Numbered from the stretch's first letter, positions 17,104-27,455 are shown. The stretch is DNA of 64,000 nt from Alphaproteobacteria bacterium (GCA_030425805.1 JAUHZC010000001.1:237302-301301), one strand, 5' to 3'. Numbers and translations: made by a program. Notes: generated from the sequence alone by a model not told the origin.

Positions 17104-18414
17104 ATGGGTTTTGACCAACTTTATCTCAGTGACTTTATCCTCGACAAGCTTAAGGCTCTAGGCTTTGAAACCCCGACGCCTATCCAGGAGAAGGCTATCC
17201 CAGCTCTTTTGACAGGGCGGGATTTCATTGGGATTGCCCAGACAGGGACGGGAAAAACGCTTTCCTTTGCCCTTCCCCTGATTGAGCGGCTTCAAGGAAA
17301 ACCCACAAAGGCTCGGATTCCACGGGCTATTATTCTTGCACCAACCCGTGAGCTTGCAGATCAAAACTACAAAACCATCTGTCAATTTACAGAAGGGACC
17401 TCTTTGAAAGTTGCCCTGATCATTGGAGGGGAATCTCCAAAGCTTCAGCGCCAACTTCTTCAAAAGGGCGTGGACATCATCATTGCGACGCCAGGCCGAC
17501 TCTTGGACCAATACGACCAAGGCTTCTTGATGCTGGCTCAGACAGAATTTGTGGCCATTGATGAAGCTGATCGGATGCTGGACATGGGCTTCATTCCAGA
17601 TGTGGAGAAGATTCTTAGCCTTATCTACACCCGCCACCGCCAGGTAGCTTTGTTCTCTGCTACAATGCCGAAGCCGATTCGAGCCCTTGCAGACCAATTC
17701 TTAACCTCTCCAAAAGAGGTCACCGTTACCCCTCCAGCAACAACAAATGCGAATGTAGAACAATTCTTTGTCGTAACCAGCACACGCAGCCGTGCTAAAT
17801 CTCTGGAGCGGATCTTGGCCCAGGAAGACCTTCGACAAGGAATTATCTTCTCAAACCGCAAGCGCGATATTGATACCCTTGCTAAAAACCTCCGCCAATT
17901 TGATAAAAATGTAGGCGTGCTTCATGGGGATATCCCTCAATTCCAACGTGTGAAAACCCTTGAAGCCTTTAAAGACAAAGAGATCAAACTTCTTGTGGCA
18001 TCTGATGTCGCTGCCCGAGGTCTTGATGTAAAAGGTCTTTCTCACGTGTTTAATATGGAGGTCCCCCCCTCCCTTGATGACTATGTTCACCGGATTGGCC
18101 GCACAGGACGTGCTGGCGAAAAAGGGCGTGCATTTACTTTGATTGCAGATGAGCAGGAAGATAAGCTTCAGCGTCTCTTCAAACGTGTTGGCAAGAATAG
18201 CTCATGGGTTGATGATCGCCCCAAAACCAAGCGTGAAGAGCCCCTTGAGTTTGAAATCCCTGTACCTTTGAAAAATGACTTTTTTAAAGCCGCAAATATC
18301 CAAAGTGCTTGCGGTGCAGAGATCCTTGAGATCAATAAAACGAAGAAGCCTTTTACAGGTTTTGGCGAATACACTCCCGCATTCTTTAGCGTGTGCGCAG
18401 AGCAAACTGCGTAG
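17104..18414 (+). CDS. DEAD-box ATP-dependent RNA helicase (RhlE-like)
   Basis: 436 residues with all helicase motifs: Q motif TPTPIQEKAIP, Walker A AQTGTGKT, motif II DEADRMLDMGF, motif III SAT, and motif VI HRIGRTGRAG. The two RecA-like domains end near residue 350, and a short non-basic tail follows. Such helicases remodel rRNA during ribosome assembly or mRNA in the cold. The subclass (RhlE versus others) is inferred from similarity in overall layout. A monocistronic unit after a repeat-containing gap. Confidence 0.93.
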   Translation: MGFDQLYLSDFILDKLKALGFETPTPIQEKAIPALLTGRDFIGIAQTGTGKTLSFALPLIERLQGKPTKARIPRAIILAPTRELADQNYKTICQFTEGTSLKVALIIGGESPKLQRQLLQKGVDIIIATPGRLLDQYDQGFLMLAQTEFVAIDEADRMLDMGFIPDVEKILSLIYTRHRQVALFSATMPKPIRALADQFLTSPKEVTVTPPATTNANVEQFFVVTSTRSRAKSLERILAQEDLRQGIIFSNRKRDIDTLAKNLRQFDKNVGVLHGDIPQFQRVKTLEAFKDKEIKLLVASDVAARGLDVKGLSHVFNMEVPPSLDDYVHRIGRTGRAGEKGRAFTLIADEQEDKLQRLFKRVGKNSSWVDDRPKTKREEPLEFEIPVPLKNDFFKAANIQSACGAEILEINKTKKPFTGFGEYTPAFFSVCAEQTA

Positions 18415-18517
18415 TGCCCTCTATTCACGACTTATAATCCCTAAAAAAGCAAGAAACCTACCTTGGCAAAGCAGCGGTTTCCCTTTATAGTTGAGGCAGA
18501 AATTAAACGAGTTTTGC

Positions 18518-19549
18518 ATGTCGAAAACCCTGCTGAATATGACAAAAAAACTACCAAAACTGAAAGCTTCACCCAAGGAGCCTGATCAGGCGCTACTTGA
18601 GAAATTCTACCACGATATGGTTCTCATCCGTAGGTTCGAAGAAAAAGCGGGGCAGCTCTATGGCATGGGACATATCGGTGGATTCTGCCACCTTTACATC
18701 GGGCAAGAAGCAGTTGTTGTCGGCATGCAGGCGGCTCTTAAGCCCCAGGACTCTGTGATTACAGCTTACCGGGATCACGGCCACATGCTCGCATGTGACA
18801 TGGACCCTAAAGGCGTGATGGCAGAGCTTACAGGCCGCATCGATGGATACTCCAAAGGCAAAGGCGGCTCCATGCACATGTTCTCCCGGGAGAAGAATTT
18901 CTTCGGCGGACATGGCATTGTAGGCGCACAAATTCCTCTTGGTGCAGGCATGGCCTTTGCACACAAGTATCGGGAAGATGGGGGCTGCACTGTGGCCTCC
19001 ATGGGTGATGGTGCAGCCAACCAGGGACAGGTTTATGAAGCCTTTAACATGGCCAAGCTTTGGAACCTCCCTATCATCTTTGTCATTGAGAACAATGAAT
19101 ATAGCATGGGAACTGCTGTGCATCGCCATGGGGCTACCACTGAGCTTTATATGCGCGGCACAGGGCATGGAATTCCAGGCCTTCAGATTGATGGTATGGA
19201 CGTCCTTAAAGTGTACGAGGCAAGTCAAATTGCCCGGGCCTATGTCGAAGAAGGCCATGGCCCCATCCTGCTAGAAATGAAGACATATCGCTACCGGGGG
19301 CATTCTATGTCTGATCCTGCGACTTACCGTACAAAAGACGAGGTAGATGCCTACCGGAGTGAGCAAGATCCGATCTTGCAATTCAAGGATTATCTGGTGA
19401 AGAAGAAAAAAGCTAAAGAGGAAACCCTCAAGGCCCTGGATAAGGATGTAAAAACATTGATGAAAGAAGTGGCTGATTTCGCCCTTGAATCTCCCTTACC
19501 AGGCGAAGAAGAACTTTACACTGATATTTTGATTGAGGAGGTTGCCTAA
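18518..19549 (+). CDS. pdhA: Pyruvate dehydrogenase E1 component, alpha subunit
   Basis: Thiamine-diphosphate-dependent decarboxylating subunit, about 343 residues from the ATG (MSKTLLNMTKKL); an earlier TTG in frame is less likely. ThDP-binding motif MGDGAANQGQVYEAFNMAKL, the phosphorylation-loop-like YRYRGHSMSDPATYR, and GHGIVGAQIPLGAGMAFA identify PdhA of the alphaproteobacterial/mitochondrial E1 heterotetramer. Three bases separate it from pdhB. The E2 gene is 20 kb away on the other strand. Confidence 0.96.
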   Translation: MSKTLLNMTKKLPKLKASPKEPDQALLEKFYHDMVLIRRFEEKAGQLYGMGHIGGFCHLYIGQEAVVVGMQAALKPQDSVITAYRDHGHMLACDMDPKGVMAELTGRIDGYSKGKGGSMHMFSREKNFFGGHGIVGAQIPLGAGMAFAHKYREDGGCTVASMGDGAANQGQVYEAFNMAKLWNLPIIFVIENNEYSMGTAVHRHGATTELYMRGTGHGIPGLQIDGMDVLKVYEASQIARAYVEEGHGPILLEMKTYRYRGHSMSDPATYRTKDEVDAYRSEQDPILQFKDYLVKKKKAKEETLKALDKDVKTLMKEVADFALESPLPGEEELYTDILIEEVA

Positions 19550-19552
19550 GCC

Positions 19553-20551
19553 ATGACTGATTTTCAGACACAAACTGTTCGGGATGCGCTTCGGGATGCT
19601 ATGGCGGAAGAGATGCGCCAGGATGATGCTGTTTTCCTCATGGGTGAAGAAGTTGCTCAGTACCAAGGCGCCTATAAGGTAAGTCGCGGCTTACTTGACG
19701 AATTCGGAGACAAACGGGTAATCGATACTCCCATTACAGAAATGGGCTTTGCTGGTCTTGGTGTGGGGGCTGGATTTATGGGATTGCGCCCCATTGTGGA
19801 GTTCATGACCTTTAACTTCTCCATGCAGGCCATTGACCAAATTATTAATTCTGCTGCCAAGACCCTCTATATGTCTGGCGGACAAATGGGGTGCCCTATT
19901 GTGTTCCGTGGACCGAACGGTGTGGCTTCCCGGGTGGGGGCTCAGCATAGCCAATGCTTTGCCAGCTGGTATGCCCACTGCCCCGGGTTGAAGGTTGCCG
20001 TTCCCTACTCTGCTGGAGATGCCAAAGCTCTGTTAAAGAGCGCTATTCGTGATCCAAACCCTGTAGTCTTTCTTGAAAATGAAATCATGTATGGCCAGGA
20101 GTTTGACGACGTGGCTACAGATCCAGACTACATCCTTCCCTTTGGAAAGGCCCTGATTCGCCGAGAAGGAACGGATGTGACTCTTGTGGCTTACTCCATC
20201 ATGGTTGGTAAGGCCATGGAAGCAGCAGAACAGCTTGCAGAAAAAGGCATTTCCGCCGAAGTCATTGATCTGCGCACGATTCGTCCACTCGATATAGAAA
20301 CAATCATTACTTCTGTTCAAAAGACAAACCGCTGTGTGGCCATTGAAGAGGGTTGGCCTGTTGCCGGTATGGGTTCCGAGATCTCCGCTGTCATTATGGA
20401 AGAAGCTTTTGATTATCTGGACGCGCCTGTGAAGCGCGTGACAGGTAAAGATGTTCCCATGCCTTATGCAGAAAACCTTGAAAAGCTTGCCGTGCCCCAA
20501 GTTGAGGACATCATTGCCGGCGCTGAGGAAGTGTGCTACGTGGGCGCGTAA
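19553..20551 (+). CDS. pdhB: Pyruvate dehydrogenase E1 component, beta subunit
   Basis: 332 residues with the E1-beta features [32 protein letters not shown], given here as two overlapping motifs ([12 protein letters not shown] and [11 protein letters not shown]), and [21 protein letters not shown]. The short form lacks the N-terminal lipoyl domain found in PdhB of many free-living alphaproteobacteria, as in Rickettsiales. Coupled to pdhA. A cluster of palindromic repeats follows. Confidence 0.96.
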   Translation: MTDFQTQTVRDALRDAMAEEMRQDDAVFLMGEEVAQYQGAYKVSRGLLDEFGDKRVIDTPITEMGFAGLGVGAGFMGLRPIVEFMTFNFSMQAIDQIINSAAKTLYMSGGQMGCPIVFRGPNGVASRVGAQHSQCFASWYAHCPGLKVAVPYSAGDAKALLKSAIRDPNPVVFLENEIMYGQEFDDVATDPDYILPFGKALIRREGTDVTLVAYSIMVGKAMEAAEQLAEKGISAEVIDLRTIRPLDIETIITSVQKTNRCVAIEEGWPVAGMGSEISAVIMEEAFDYLDAPVKRVTGKDVPMPYAENLEKLAVPQVEDIIAGAEEVCYVGA

Positions 20552-20574
20552 TCAAGGCTAATTGATCTAAAAAT

Positions 20575-20723
20575 ACCCCCCGGATCAAGTCCGGGGTGAT
20601 GAGGAGAATCATTCCAGACTTGATCTGGAATCTACACTCACTGCATGGATCGCCACGCCCTTTCAGGGCTCGCGATGACCATAAGGAAGTCATTGCGAGG
20701 AGCCCAGCGACGTGGCAATCCAT
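20575..20723. repeat. Palindromic repeat cluster after pdhB
   Basis: In order: a type C unit (CCCCGGATCAAGTCCGGGG), a diverged type C (ATTCCAGACTTGATCTGGAA), a type B unit in reverse orientation (GATCGCCACGCCC ... GGGCTCGCGATGAC) and a type A unit (CATTGCGAGGAGC ... GACGTGGCAATCC). The 286-base gap between pdhB and the convergent TMEM43-like gene holds nothing else. Confidence 0.88.
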
Positions 20724-20837
20724 ATAAAGACTGCCGTAAGCCTCTGGCCTTCGCAGTGATGGAGGAGGTCATTCCGGAATCCAAGCATCCTATGAATCAC
20801 CGCACTCCCTCAAGAATCACAGTAACTTTATTCTCTA

Positions 20838-22634
20838 TTAATCCGCTTCCGTAATGGGGCGGCCTTCCCGGACGGTCATGATCCAGAACCAAAGGAGCCC
20901 GAGGGCAACAAGGCTAACTGCCGCCACAACAAGAGCGGGCGGCAATTTCGCCCAGGCAGAGCCCATCACGACAGCTCCCATGGTCATCGCCAGGATCATT
21001 CCTTTCCCGCGCCGCAAAGCCGCGTGCAGGATCCGGAACCGCATATCCCAATCTCCCACCATGCGACACATGGATGTAAAGATAAATCCAAGTGTCATGA
21101 GGAAGACGATTCCTAGCGCCCGCTCAATCCACATCCGCCATTCATCAAGATTGAGAATGCGATTGACGCTGTCGCTGTAGGAATGGGTACCCTTGCGGAA
21201 GGTTTCTTTGATATTCAGGAAGGAAGCTGTTTTCCCCTCTTTCTCAACTAATGGATATTTGCCCTTAATTGTTACGGTTTGGCGCTTAGCGACCTCGTAA
21301 CGCACCCGCACATCTCCAAGCTCTGGTTTATCAGGATCTCCGGTATAATAACTATCTCCAGAGAGAGCAAAAGTTTGGAAAAGATCTTTTTCCATGTTCT
21401 GCGCATGACGCAGATCAAGTTCTGTTTGGGTAAAGCGAAGTTTGTCCATCACATCTTCTGTTGTTGGAACATAATCTCCCAAGCGATAGCGAGCCCAGAA
21501 CGTCTCACTTGTCATTTCAGAAATCTGTCCATTGTTTAGCAATTGTGGATTAACGGAAGTGAGTTCACCAAGCTTCTTCCCTTCTTGCACTTTGCGCCAT
21601 ACGCCAAGGGGCTGATCGGGTGCATTCGCAGGACCCGCAGGACTGACATCGTAAACCTCCACAATTCGGCGAAGGGCAAGACTATCAGAAGAGATATCAA
21701 ACAGGGGATCAAAAGGAATATTATCATTCTCTAATTCCCCAGAGAGCTCTTGCTCCGGCTGAGGAACAAAACCCTGGCTGAAGAAATCGTTCGTCTGAAT
21801 TGTTGAGATCTTGGAAAATGCCAAGTTCAAGGACCCCAGAGAGTTTGTTTCTGTCATTGTTGCCATCACAGTCACATCAACAGGCTCAGCTACTTGGAAA
21901 AAGAAACGAACATCTCCAAGTTTTGGCTTTTTAGGATCTCCCGAAAGATAAAACTTATCCTGCCATAGTTTCACATCACGAATAATCTGTTGTGGGAGCT
22001 TCGCAAAGTGATTCATGTCCAAGTCCGCATCCTTGAATTCAACCACCTCTTTAATTTGGTCACCGGTTACACTGAATTGACCAATCTTAATCTCACTCCA
22101 GAATGTTTGGCTTTTTACATCTTGGAAAAAATCATTAACAACTTTTGGTTTTTCCGCCCAAGGCTCAGAAAACTTGCCAGGGTCTACGATCGTCTCAAGC
22201 CACTGATATTCATACTCTTCGTCTTTATCTTCGATATCCCCAACCTGATTCTTTTGGTACATTTGGACCACCCGACGCAAGCCAAGACCTTGGGTTTGAT
22301 AGTTAAACAGCTCGTCTTTCACAATCCCTTCAGAGCGAAGTTGGCCTGTAAAATAAATAGGCTGTCCAATATAAGACTCATCTACATCTGTGGGATCAAC
22401 AGGCTTCACTAGCGTGAGACCTTCCACCAACGGTTTATATTGCAGAACATTGTACGTCTCACGATTCCAAATAAAGAAAAGGAGGAAAAAAATCAGACCC
22501 AGTGCTGATACCAGAATCGTCATGGCACCTAAAGGACGCTTAAGAATAGGGGACAGCTTCCCGACCTCCCCTTTGTAGAGAGGACGAGGTTGATTATCTA
22601 GCTCTTTTTCAATCCGCTCAAGGATGTCTTTCAT
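20838..22634 (-). CDS. TMEM43/LUMA family membrane protein with duplicated domain
   Basis: 598 residues: one N-terminal membrane helix (MTILVSALGLIFFLLFFIW), a long extramembrane part, and three hydrophobic segments at the C-terminus, the arrangement of TMEM43 (PF07787, formerly DUF1625). Family-like motifs are GQPIYFTGQL, LGLRRVVQMYQ and GDVRFFFQVAEP. The extramembrane part contains two copies of the same module: LRRVVQMYQ / SQTFWSEIKIG / LSGDPKKPKLGDVR and LRRIVEVYD / SETFWARYRLG / YTGDPDKPELGDVR. The eukaryotic protein is an inner nuclear envelope/ER protein; the bacterial role is unknown. Convergent with pdhB. Confidence 0.8.
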   Translation of the reverse strand: MKDILERIEKELDNQPRPLYKGEVGKLSPILKRPLGAMTILVSALGLIFFLLFFIWNRETYNVLQYKPLVEGLTLVKPVDPTDVDESYIGQPIYFTGQLRSEGIVKDELFNYQTQGLGLRRVVQMYQKNQVGDIEDKDEEYEYQWLETIVDPGKFSEPWAEKPKVVNDFFQDVKSQTFWSEIKIGQFSVTGDQIKEVVEFKDADLDMNHFAKLPQQIIRDVKLWQDKFYLSGDPKKPKLGDVRFFFQVAEPVDVTVMATMTETNSLGSLNLAFSKISTIQTNDFFSQGFVPQPEQELSGELENDNIPFDPLFDISSDSLALRRIVEVYDVSPAGPANAPDQPLGVWRKVQEGKKLGELTSVNPQLLNNGQISEMTSETFWARYRLGDYVPTTEDVMDKLRFTQTELDLRHAQNMEKDLFQTFALSGDSYYTGDPDKPELGDVRVRYEVAKRQTVTIKGKYPLVEKEGKTASFLNIKETFRKGTHSYSDSVNRILNLDEWRMWIERALGIVFLMTLGFIFTSMCRMVGDWDMRFRILHAALRRGKGMILAMTMGAVVMGSAWAKLPPALVVAAVSLVALGLLWFWIMTVREGRPITEAD

Positions 22635-22687
22635 TACAAAATCTACCTATTCATCCCCATTTTAGACAAAATTTTATTAAAATTGTC

Positions 22688-23362
22688 TTAAAAATCCAAA
22701 TCGCCGTAGGTCTCAGAGGGTTTAAAGGCAGGAAGCTGATCTTGCAATAAGGAGCGGAAAGAGGGGCGGGACTTCAAACGTTGGTACCATTCTTTTACCA
22801 ACGGATAGTTCTGCCAGGGAACATGCCCAAAATAATCTAAGCAAGATAAGTGCGCTCCCCCACAAAGATCTGCCAAGGTCAAATCTGGCCCCGTGAGCCA
22901 ACTCCGCCGTTCAATCAAGAAGCTCATGAATCCCATGTGCTCTTGCAAGTCTTTCAATCCTTGACGAATGCGGGTTGAGTTGGGTGTGCGACCTCGGAAG
23001 ATGGCCCGTGCTAGCTTTTCTGTCACAACAGCATCTGTCACTTCTCGGTAAAATTTTTCATCAAACCAGGCAACCAGGCGACGCACTTCTGCCCGGATAT
23101 AAAGATCTTCTGGCAAGAGGGCAAGTCCCCTCCCCTGATGATCTTCTTCAAGGTATTCACAAATAGTTTGACTGTGGGAAAAGGCCACATCTCCCTTTTT
23201 GAGGACTGGGACAGTCCCTGCAGGATTAAGACCTAAAATCGCTTTTTTGTCTGACCACGGGTCCACTGTCACCAAAGTATGGTTCAGTTTTTTCTCCCCC
23301 AAACACAGGCGCACCTTTCGGCTGAAGGGACAGAGTGGAAAATGATACAGTGTATAATTCAT
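22688..23362 (-). CDS. fzlA: FzlA-like, GST-fold FtsZ-binding division protein
   Basis: 224 residues from MNYTLYHFPLCPFSRKVRL, an N-terminal thioredoxin-like GST domain, followed by the helical C-terminal GST domain (LTLADLCGGAHLSCLDYFG). The C-terminus ends YGDLDF, which matches the conserved tail of FzlA, an alphaproteobacterial FtsZ-binding protein essential for constriction in Caulobacter, rather than ordinary detoxifying GSTs. An in-frame TTG nine codons upstream is less likely than this ATG. The gene is monocistronic and divergent from uppP, an envelope gene. Confidence 0.8.
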   Translation of the reverse strand: MNYTLYHFPLCPFSRKVRLCLGEKKLNHTLVTVDPWSDKKAILGLNPAGTVPVLKKGDVAFSHSQTICEYLEEDHQGRGLALLPEDLYIRAEVRRLVAWFDEKFYREVTDAVVTEKLARAIFRGRTPNSTRIRQGLKDLQEHMGFMSFLIERRSWLTGPDLTLADLCGGAHLSCLDYFGHVPWQNYPLVKEWYQRLKSRPSFRSLLQDQLPAFKPSETYGDLDF

Positions 23363-23442
23363 AGAGCTTAAGCGATCTGGGCTTGACAATGATAGACCCC
23401 TTCATCTTAAATCAACTGACCGTTTGAAACCAGAGATTATCG

Positions 23443-24282
23443 ATGTCCTTCACCCAAATTTTTGTCTTATCTTTTATCCAAGGTGTCACAGAGTTCCTCC
23501 CTGTCTCATCTTCTGGGCACCTTGCTATTCTTGCCCCTTTAACAGGGTGGAAGGACCAAGGGCTTTTTACAGATGTTCTCCTGCATGTGGGAACCTTAGG
23601 TGCTATTTTCACCTACTTTTGGAAAGATATTATCTCCCTTTTTAAAGGTGTCTTTCACCTCTTCAACCGAAAGGAAACACATGAGCGAAAGCTTTTGATG
23701 GCACTTGTTATTGGAACCATTCCTGCTGTTATTGTTGGACTCCTGATCCAAAGTCTTGGGCTTAAAAACCGAGACGTCACTTTGATTGCCATTAATCTTG
23801 TTATTTTTGGCCTCCTTCTGGGCCTTGCTGATCGGGCAGGAAGCCATCACCTGCGACGGAGCGATATGACCCTTGTCCGTGCCCTGATGGTTGGCTTTGG
23901 TCAGGCTGCAGCCCTGTTCCCAGGTGTAAGCCGCTCAGGCGGCTGCCTGACCATGCTTCGCCTCATGGGCTTTGACCGGGAGACAGGCACACGCTTTACA
24001 TTCCTCCTGGCAATTCCAGCCATTATCGCAGCAGCAACCCTAACAGGCTATAACGCCTATAAAGATGGAAGCCAGTTTGATCTTTTTTCTGAGACAAACC
24101 TTCTTCTAGTTGGTCTGAGCTTTATTTTTGGGTTGCTTGCGATTTGGGGGATGTTACGGATTGTTCGCCGGCGTTGTCTAACGCCATTTGTGGTTTATCG
24201 CCTTGTTCTTGGGACATGTTTGTACTTATGGGCCAAGGGATATGCCTTCACCTCACTCTTGCCAAACCTGCCCATTTCGTGA
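23443..24282 (+). CDS. uppP: Undecaprenyl-diphosphatase
   Basis: Integral membrane phosphatase that recycles undecaprenyl diphosphate for peptidoglycan and LPS synthesis. 279 residues, with the two catalytic motifs EFLPVSSSGHL and PGVSRSGG and about eight hydrophobic segments. Followed 30 bases later by putA on the same strand. Confidence 0.96.
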   Translation: MSFTQIFVLSFIQGVTEFLPVSSSGHLAILAPLTGWKDQGLFTDVLLHVGTLGAIFTYFWKDIISLFKGVFHLFNRKETHERKLLMALVIGTIPAVIVGLLIQSLGLKNRDVTLIAINLVIFGLLLGLADRAGSHHLRRSDMTLVRALMVGFGQAAALFPGVSRSGGCLTMLRLMGFDRETGTRFTFLLAIPAIIAAATLTGYNAYKDGSQFDLFSETNLLLVGLSFIFGLLAIWGMLRIVRRRCLTPFVVYRLVLGTCLYLWAKGYAFTSLLPNLPIS

Positions 24283-24312
24283 TCTAACAGAATGGAAAAA
24301 AAGGGAAACTAA

Positions 24313-27300
24313 ATGACTCAAGTTACTCAGGGACTGAACAAACATTTTCTCGAGTCTCAAGAGACTTTGGTCAAAGATTTTCTCTCCCCCTCCCAAAAAC
24401 GCTTTTTTAACCCCCTTTATAAAGAGGCTGTTCCCACAGCCGAGACCTGGGTAAAACTGATTCAACAAGATGGTGGAAAATCAGCTGGCTGGATGAGTGA
24501 GCTGCTTGGCCAGTTTGATTTAACCTCCCCCGAAGGCCGACAATTGATGGGGCTTTGCGAATGTCTTTTCCGCATTCCTGACCGCTCTACACGTGCAAAA
24601 AAAGTTGCTGAAACCCTTAAACAGGGAGATTGGTCCAAAATCTTTGGAGAGAACCTCTCAACAACTGGGAAATTAGCCCAATTTGGCCTCAGTGCCTCAA
24701 AGGAGCTTTTAAAAGAGCGGGATGGATGGTTTTCAGGTCTTTGGAAAGAGGTTCAAGGCGTTGCTGGAAGCGCAGTTGCGGGATCTGTTGATCAGGTTGT
24801 AAAGCAGCTTGCAGGGTATTTCGTTCTTGCAGAATCTATTGAGGATGCTTTAAAAGAATCCTCCCGCAGCAAGAATGATGACTTCATGTACTCCTTTGAT
24901 ATGTTGGGCGAAGGAGCACTGACAACGAAGGATGCAGAGCGCTATGCAGAAAATTATGCCCTGGCCATTTCTGCAATTGGAAAAACAGGTCCTTTTAAAA
25001 GCCGACAGCAAGCCCCGGGGATTTCTGTCAAACTTTCTGCCCTTCACCCGCGCTATGAAGTTTTTAAGAAGGAGCGCGCTGTCCGTGAGCTTGTGGATCG
25101 GCTCCACCCTCTCACGACATTGGCAAAAGCAAACAATATTGGGCTGATCATTGATGCTGAAGAGACTGATCGCCTCGAGATGTCACTTGAAATTTTTGAG
25201 GCTCTTTACACCCACAAAACATTTGAAGGCTGGGGTGGCCTGGGACTTGCCGTTCAGGCTTATCAAAAACGTGCTCCTGCCGTTGTTGAAAACCTCGTTG
25301 AGCTAGCAAAGACACACGAAACACCAATCACTATTCGCCTTGTGAAGGGGGCTTATTGGGATACGGAAATCAAGCATGCCCAAGAGAGAGGAATTGAGGA
25401 CTATCCCGTCTTTACACGCAAATCTGCAACAGATGTGTGCTATCTCCAGTGCGCTAAGCTTATGCTTGATGCAGCCCCCCTTATTTACCCTGCCTTTGGA
25501 ACCCACAACCCTCTCACGATGGCCATGATCCAACATATGGGCCAAGACAAAATCTATGAGTTCCAGATGCTTCATGGTATGGGAGATCAGATTTATCGCC
25601 CCCTGGTCCAAGCGAAAAAGCTAGGACGACCTTGCCGTATTTATGCTCCAGTGGGTCCTTATAAGGACCTCCTTCCCTACCTTGTCCGCCGCCTCCTAGA
25701 GAATGGGGCTAACACAGGATTTTGGGCAAGTCTTCACTCTGAAACAAGCACAGAAAATGTTCTCCGAAATCCTCTCGAGTTTTTAGGACAGACAAGCCTT
25801 GAAGAAGAAGTTATGGACAGTAACACTCTCCCAAAACTCCCTCTTCCGAAAGATCTATTCCATCCAAATCGGAAAAATAGCCAAGGCCTCAATTTTGCAG
25901 ATGCAAAGGCTCAGCAGTTTGTGGAAGATGCTATCGATGCTTGGAAACCCATTCAAACTGGCCCTCTAACACCTGGCATCAAAAAACCTTGGCCGGAATT
26001 AGAAACCCACCACATCCTAAGTCCTAATGACCTTAGTCTAGAGGTTGGCACTTATGGAATGACCTCTGCAGAGGTTGCTTCGGCTGCAATGGAAAGTGCA
26101 GCTCAAGGCTTTGCCTCCTGGCATCAGCGGTCAGCCCGCAGTCGAGGTCTTCTTCTTCGCCAAGCAGCAGATTTGCTAGAAGAGCGTTCACCAGAATTTA
26201 TGGCTCAAATCATGCATGAGGGGGGCCGAACCTGGCAAGATAGCCTAGATGAAGTTAGAGAAGCTGTTGATTTTTTGCGATATTATGCAGCACAAGCCCA
26301 AGAGAAATTTGAGCATTCCCAAGTTCTACCTGGCCCCACAGGAGAACAAAACCTCCTGCAGTATGAGGGGCGCGGTGTGTTTGTCTGTATTAGTCCTTGG
26401 AACTTCCCTCTCGCAATTTTCCTTGGGCAAGTGAGTGCCGCTCTGGCAGCAGGGAATACTGTTGTTGCTAAGCCTGCAAGCCAAACCCCTCTCGTAGCCT
26501 ATATGGCAATCCAGCTCCTCTATGATGCTGGCGTTCCTGAGGATGCTGTCCACTTCCTTCCTGGCTCCGGAAAGCTTTTGGGGGATGTTTTGCTCAAACA
26601 TCCGGCCTGTGCAGGTGTTGCCTTTACAGGGTCAACAGAAACGGCAAAAAACATTGAAAGGACACTTGCAGCTCACCACCAAAACATCCTACCTCTCATT
26701 GCAGAAACAGGTGGGCAAAACTGTATGGTTGTGGATGGCTCTGCCCTGCTTGAGCAGGTTGTTCCCGATGTGATTCGCTCTAGCTTCCAGAGTGCAGGAC
26801 AACGCTGTTCAGCCCTTCGCGTATGCTATGTTCAAAAAGAAATTTTGGATGATTTCTACAGCCTGCTCAAAGGAGCAATTTCAGAACTCACAATCGGCCA
26901 TGCAGCACGCTCTTACACGGACATTGGCCCTGTGATTGATAGCACAGCACGTAAAGCACTCCAAACCCACTGTGAATATCTTGAGGGGAAAGGACTCCTA
27001 ATTCATAAGGGTATTCTTAGCGATCATGAAACATCGTCTTATGGGTTTGCGCCCCATGTTTATGAGATTCAGAGTATTTCCATCCTCCAGGGCGAGGTTT
27101 TTGGTCCCATTCTCCACGTGATTCCTTTTGAGGTTTCAGACCTTGAAAAAGTTGCACAAGAAATTAATTCAACACAGTATGGCCTTACCTTTGGTATTCA
27201 TAGCCGTGTGCAATCTCATATTGATTTCTTCACACAAAATGTGCGGGCTGGAAATATTTACATCAACCGCAATATGATTGGAGCTGTTGTCAATTCTCAA

Positions 27301-27447
27301 CCCTTTGGCGGGATGGGTTGTTCTGGCACAGGCTTCAAAGCCGGTGGGCCAAACTATCTTCTTCGTTTTGCGATAGAGAAAACTATTTCCCGGAACCTCT
27401 CTGCAGAGGGGGGAGACATTGACCTTCTGAGCCTTGATTTAAGATAG
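24313..27447 (+). CDS. putA: Bifunctional proline dehydrogenase / L-glutamate-gamma-semialdehyde dehydrogenase
   Basis: Oxidises proline to glutamate in two steps, feeding FADH2 to the quinone pool and NADH to respiration. 1044 residues: helical N-terminal region, FAD-dependent ProDH barrel (SVKLSALHPRYE, RLVKGAYWDTEIK, FGTHNP), then the aldehyde dehydrogenase domain with glutamate in AETGGQN and catalytic cysteine in SAGQRCSALR. It starts with MTQVTQGLNKHF and has no ribbon-helix-helix DNA-binding domain, so it is the bifunctional class without repressor activity. AAGGGAAA precedes the ATG. Suggests host-derived proline as a carbon source; candidate importers (MFS, SSS) lie at 55-59 kb. Confidence 0.97.
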   Translation: MTQVTQGLNKHFLESQETLVKDFLSPSQKRFFNPLYKEAVPTAETWVKLIQQDGGKSAGWMSELLGQFDLTSPEGRQLMGLCECLFRIPDRSTRAKKVAETLKQGDWSKIFGENLSTTGKLAQFGLSASKELLKERDGWFSGLWKEVQGVAGSAVAGSVDQVVKQLAGYFVLAESIEDALKESSRSKNDDFMYSFDMLGEGALTTKDAERYAENYALAISAIGKTGPFKSRQQAPGISVKLSALHPRYEVFKKERAVRELVDRLHPLTTLAKANNIGLIIDAEETDRLEMSLEIFEALYTHKTFEGWGGLGLAVQAYQKRAPAVVENLVELAKTHETPITIRLVKGAYWDTEIKHAQERGIEDYPVFTRKSATDVCYLQCAKLMLDAAPLIYPAFGTHNPLTMAMIQHMGQDKIYEFQMLHGMGDQIYRPLVQAKKLGRPCRIYAPVGPYKDLLPYLVRRLLENGANTGFWASLHSETSTENVLRNPLEFLGQTSLEEEVMDSNTLPKLPLPKDLFHPNRKNSQGLNFADAKAQQFVEDAIDAWKPIQTGPLTPGIKKPWPELETHHILSPNDLSLEVGTYGMTSAEVASAAMESAAQGFASWHQRSARSRGLLLRQAADLLEERSPEFMAQIMHEGGRTWQDSLDEVREAVDFLRYYAAQAQEKFEHSQVLPGPTGEQNLLQYEGRGVFVCISPWNFPLAIFLGQVSAALAAGNTVVAKPASQTPLVAYMAIQLLYDAGVPEDAVHFLPGSGKLLGDVLLKHPACAGVAFTGSTETAKNIERTLAAHHQNILPLIAETGGQNCMVVDGSALLEQVVPDVIRSSFQSAGQRCSALRVCYVQKEILDDFYSLLKGAISELTIGHAARSYTDIGPVIDSTARKALQTHCEYLEGKGLLIHKGILSDHETSSYGFAPHVYEIQSISILQGEVFGPILHVIPFEVSDLEKVAQEINSTQYGLTFGIHSRVQSHIDFFTQNVRAGNIYINRNMIGAVVNSQPFGGMGCSGTGFKAGGPNYLLRFAIEKTISRNLSAEGGDIDLLSLDLR

Positions 27448-27455
27448 GCTAAAAG

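Noticed and set aside
18593..19258. 221-codon minus-strand frame opposite pdhA
   Set aside because: His/Cys-rich antisense shadow of a highly conserved gene; no start signals.
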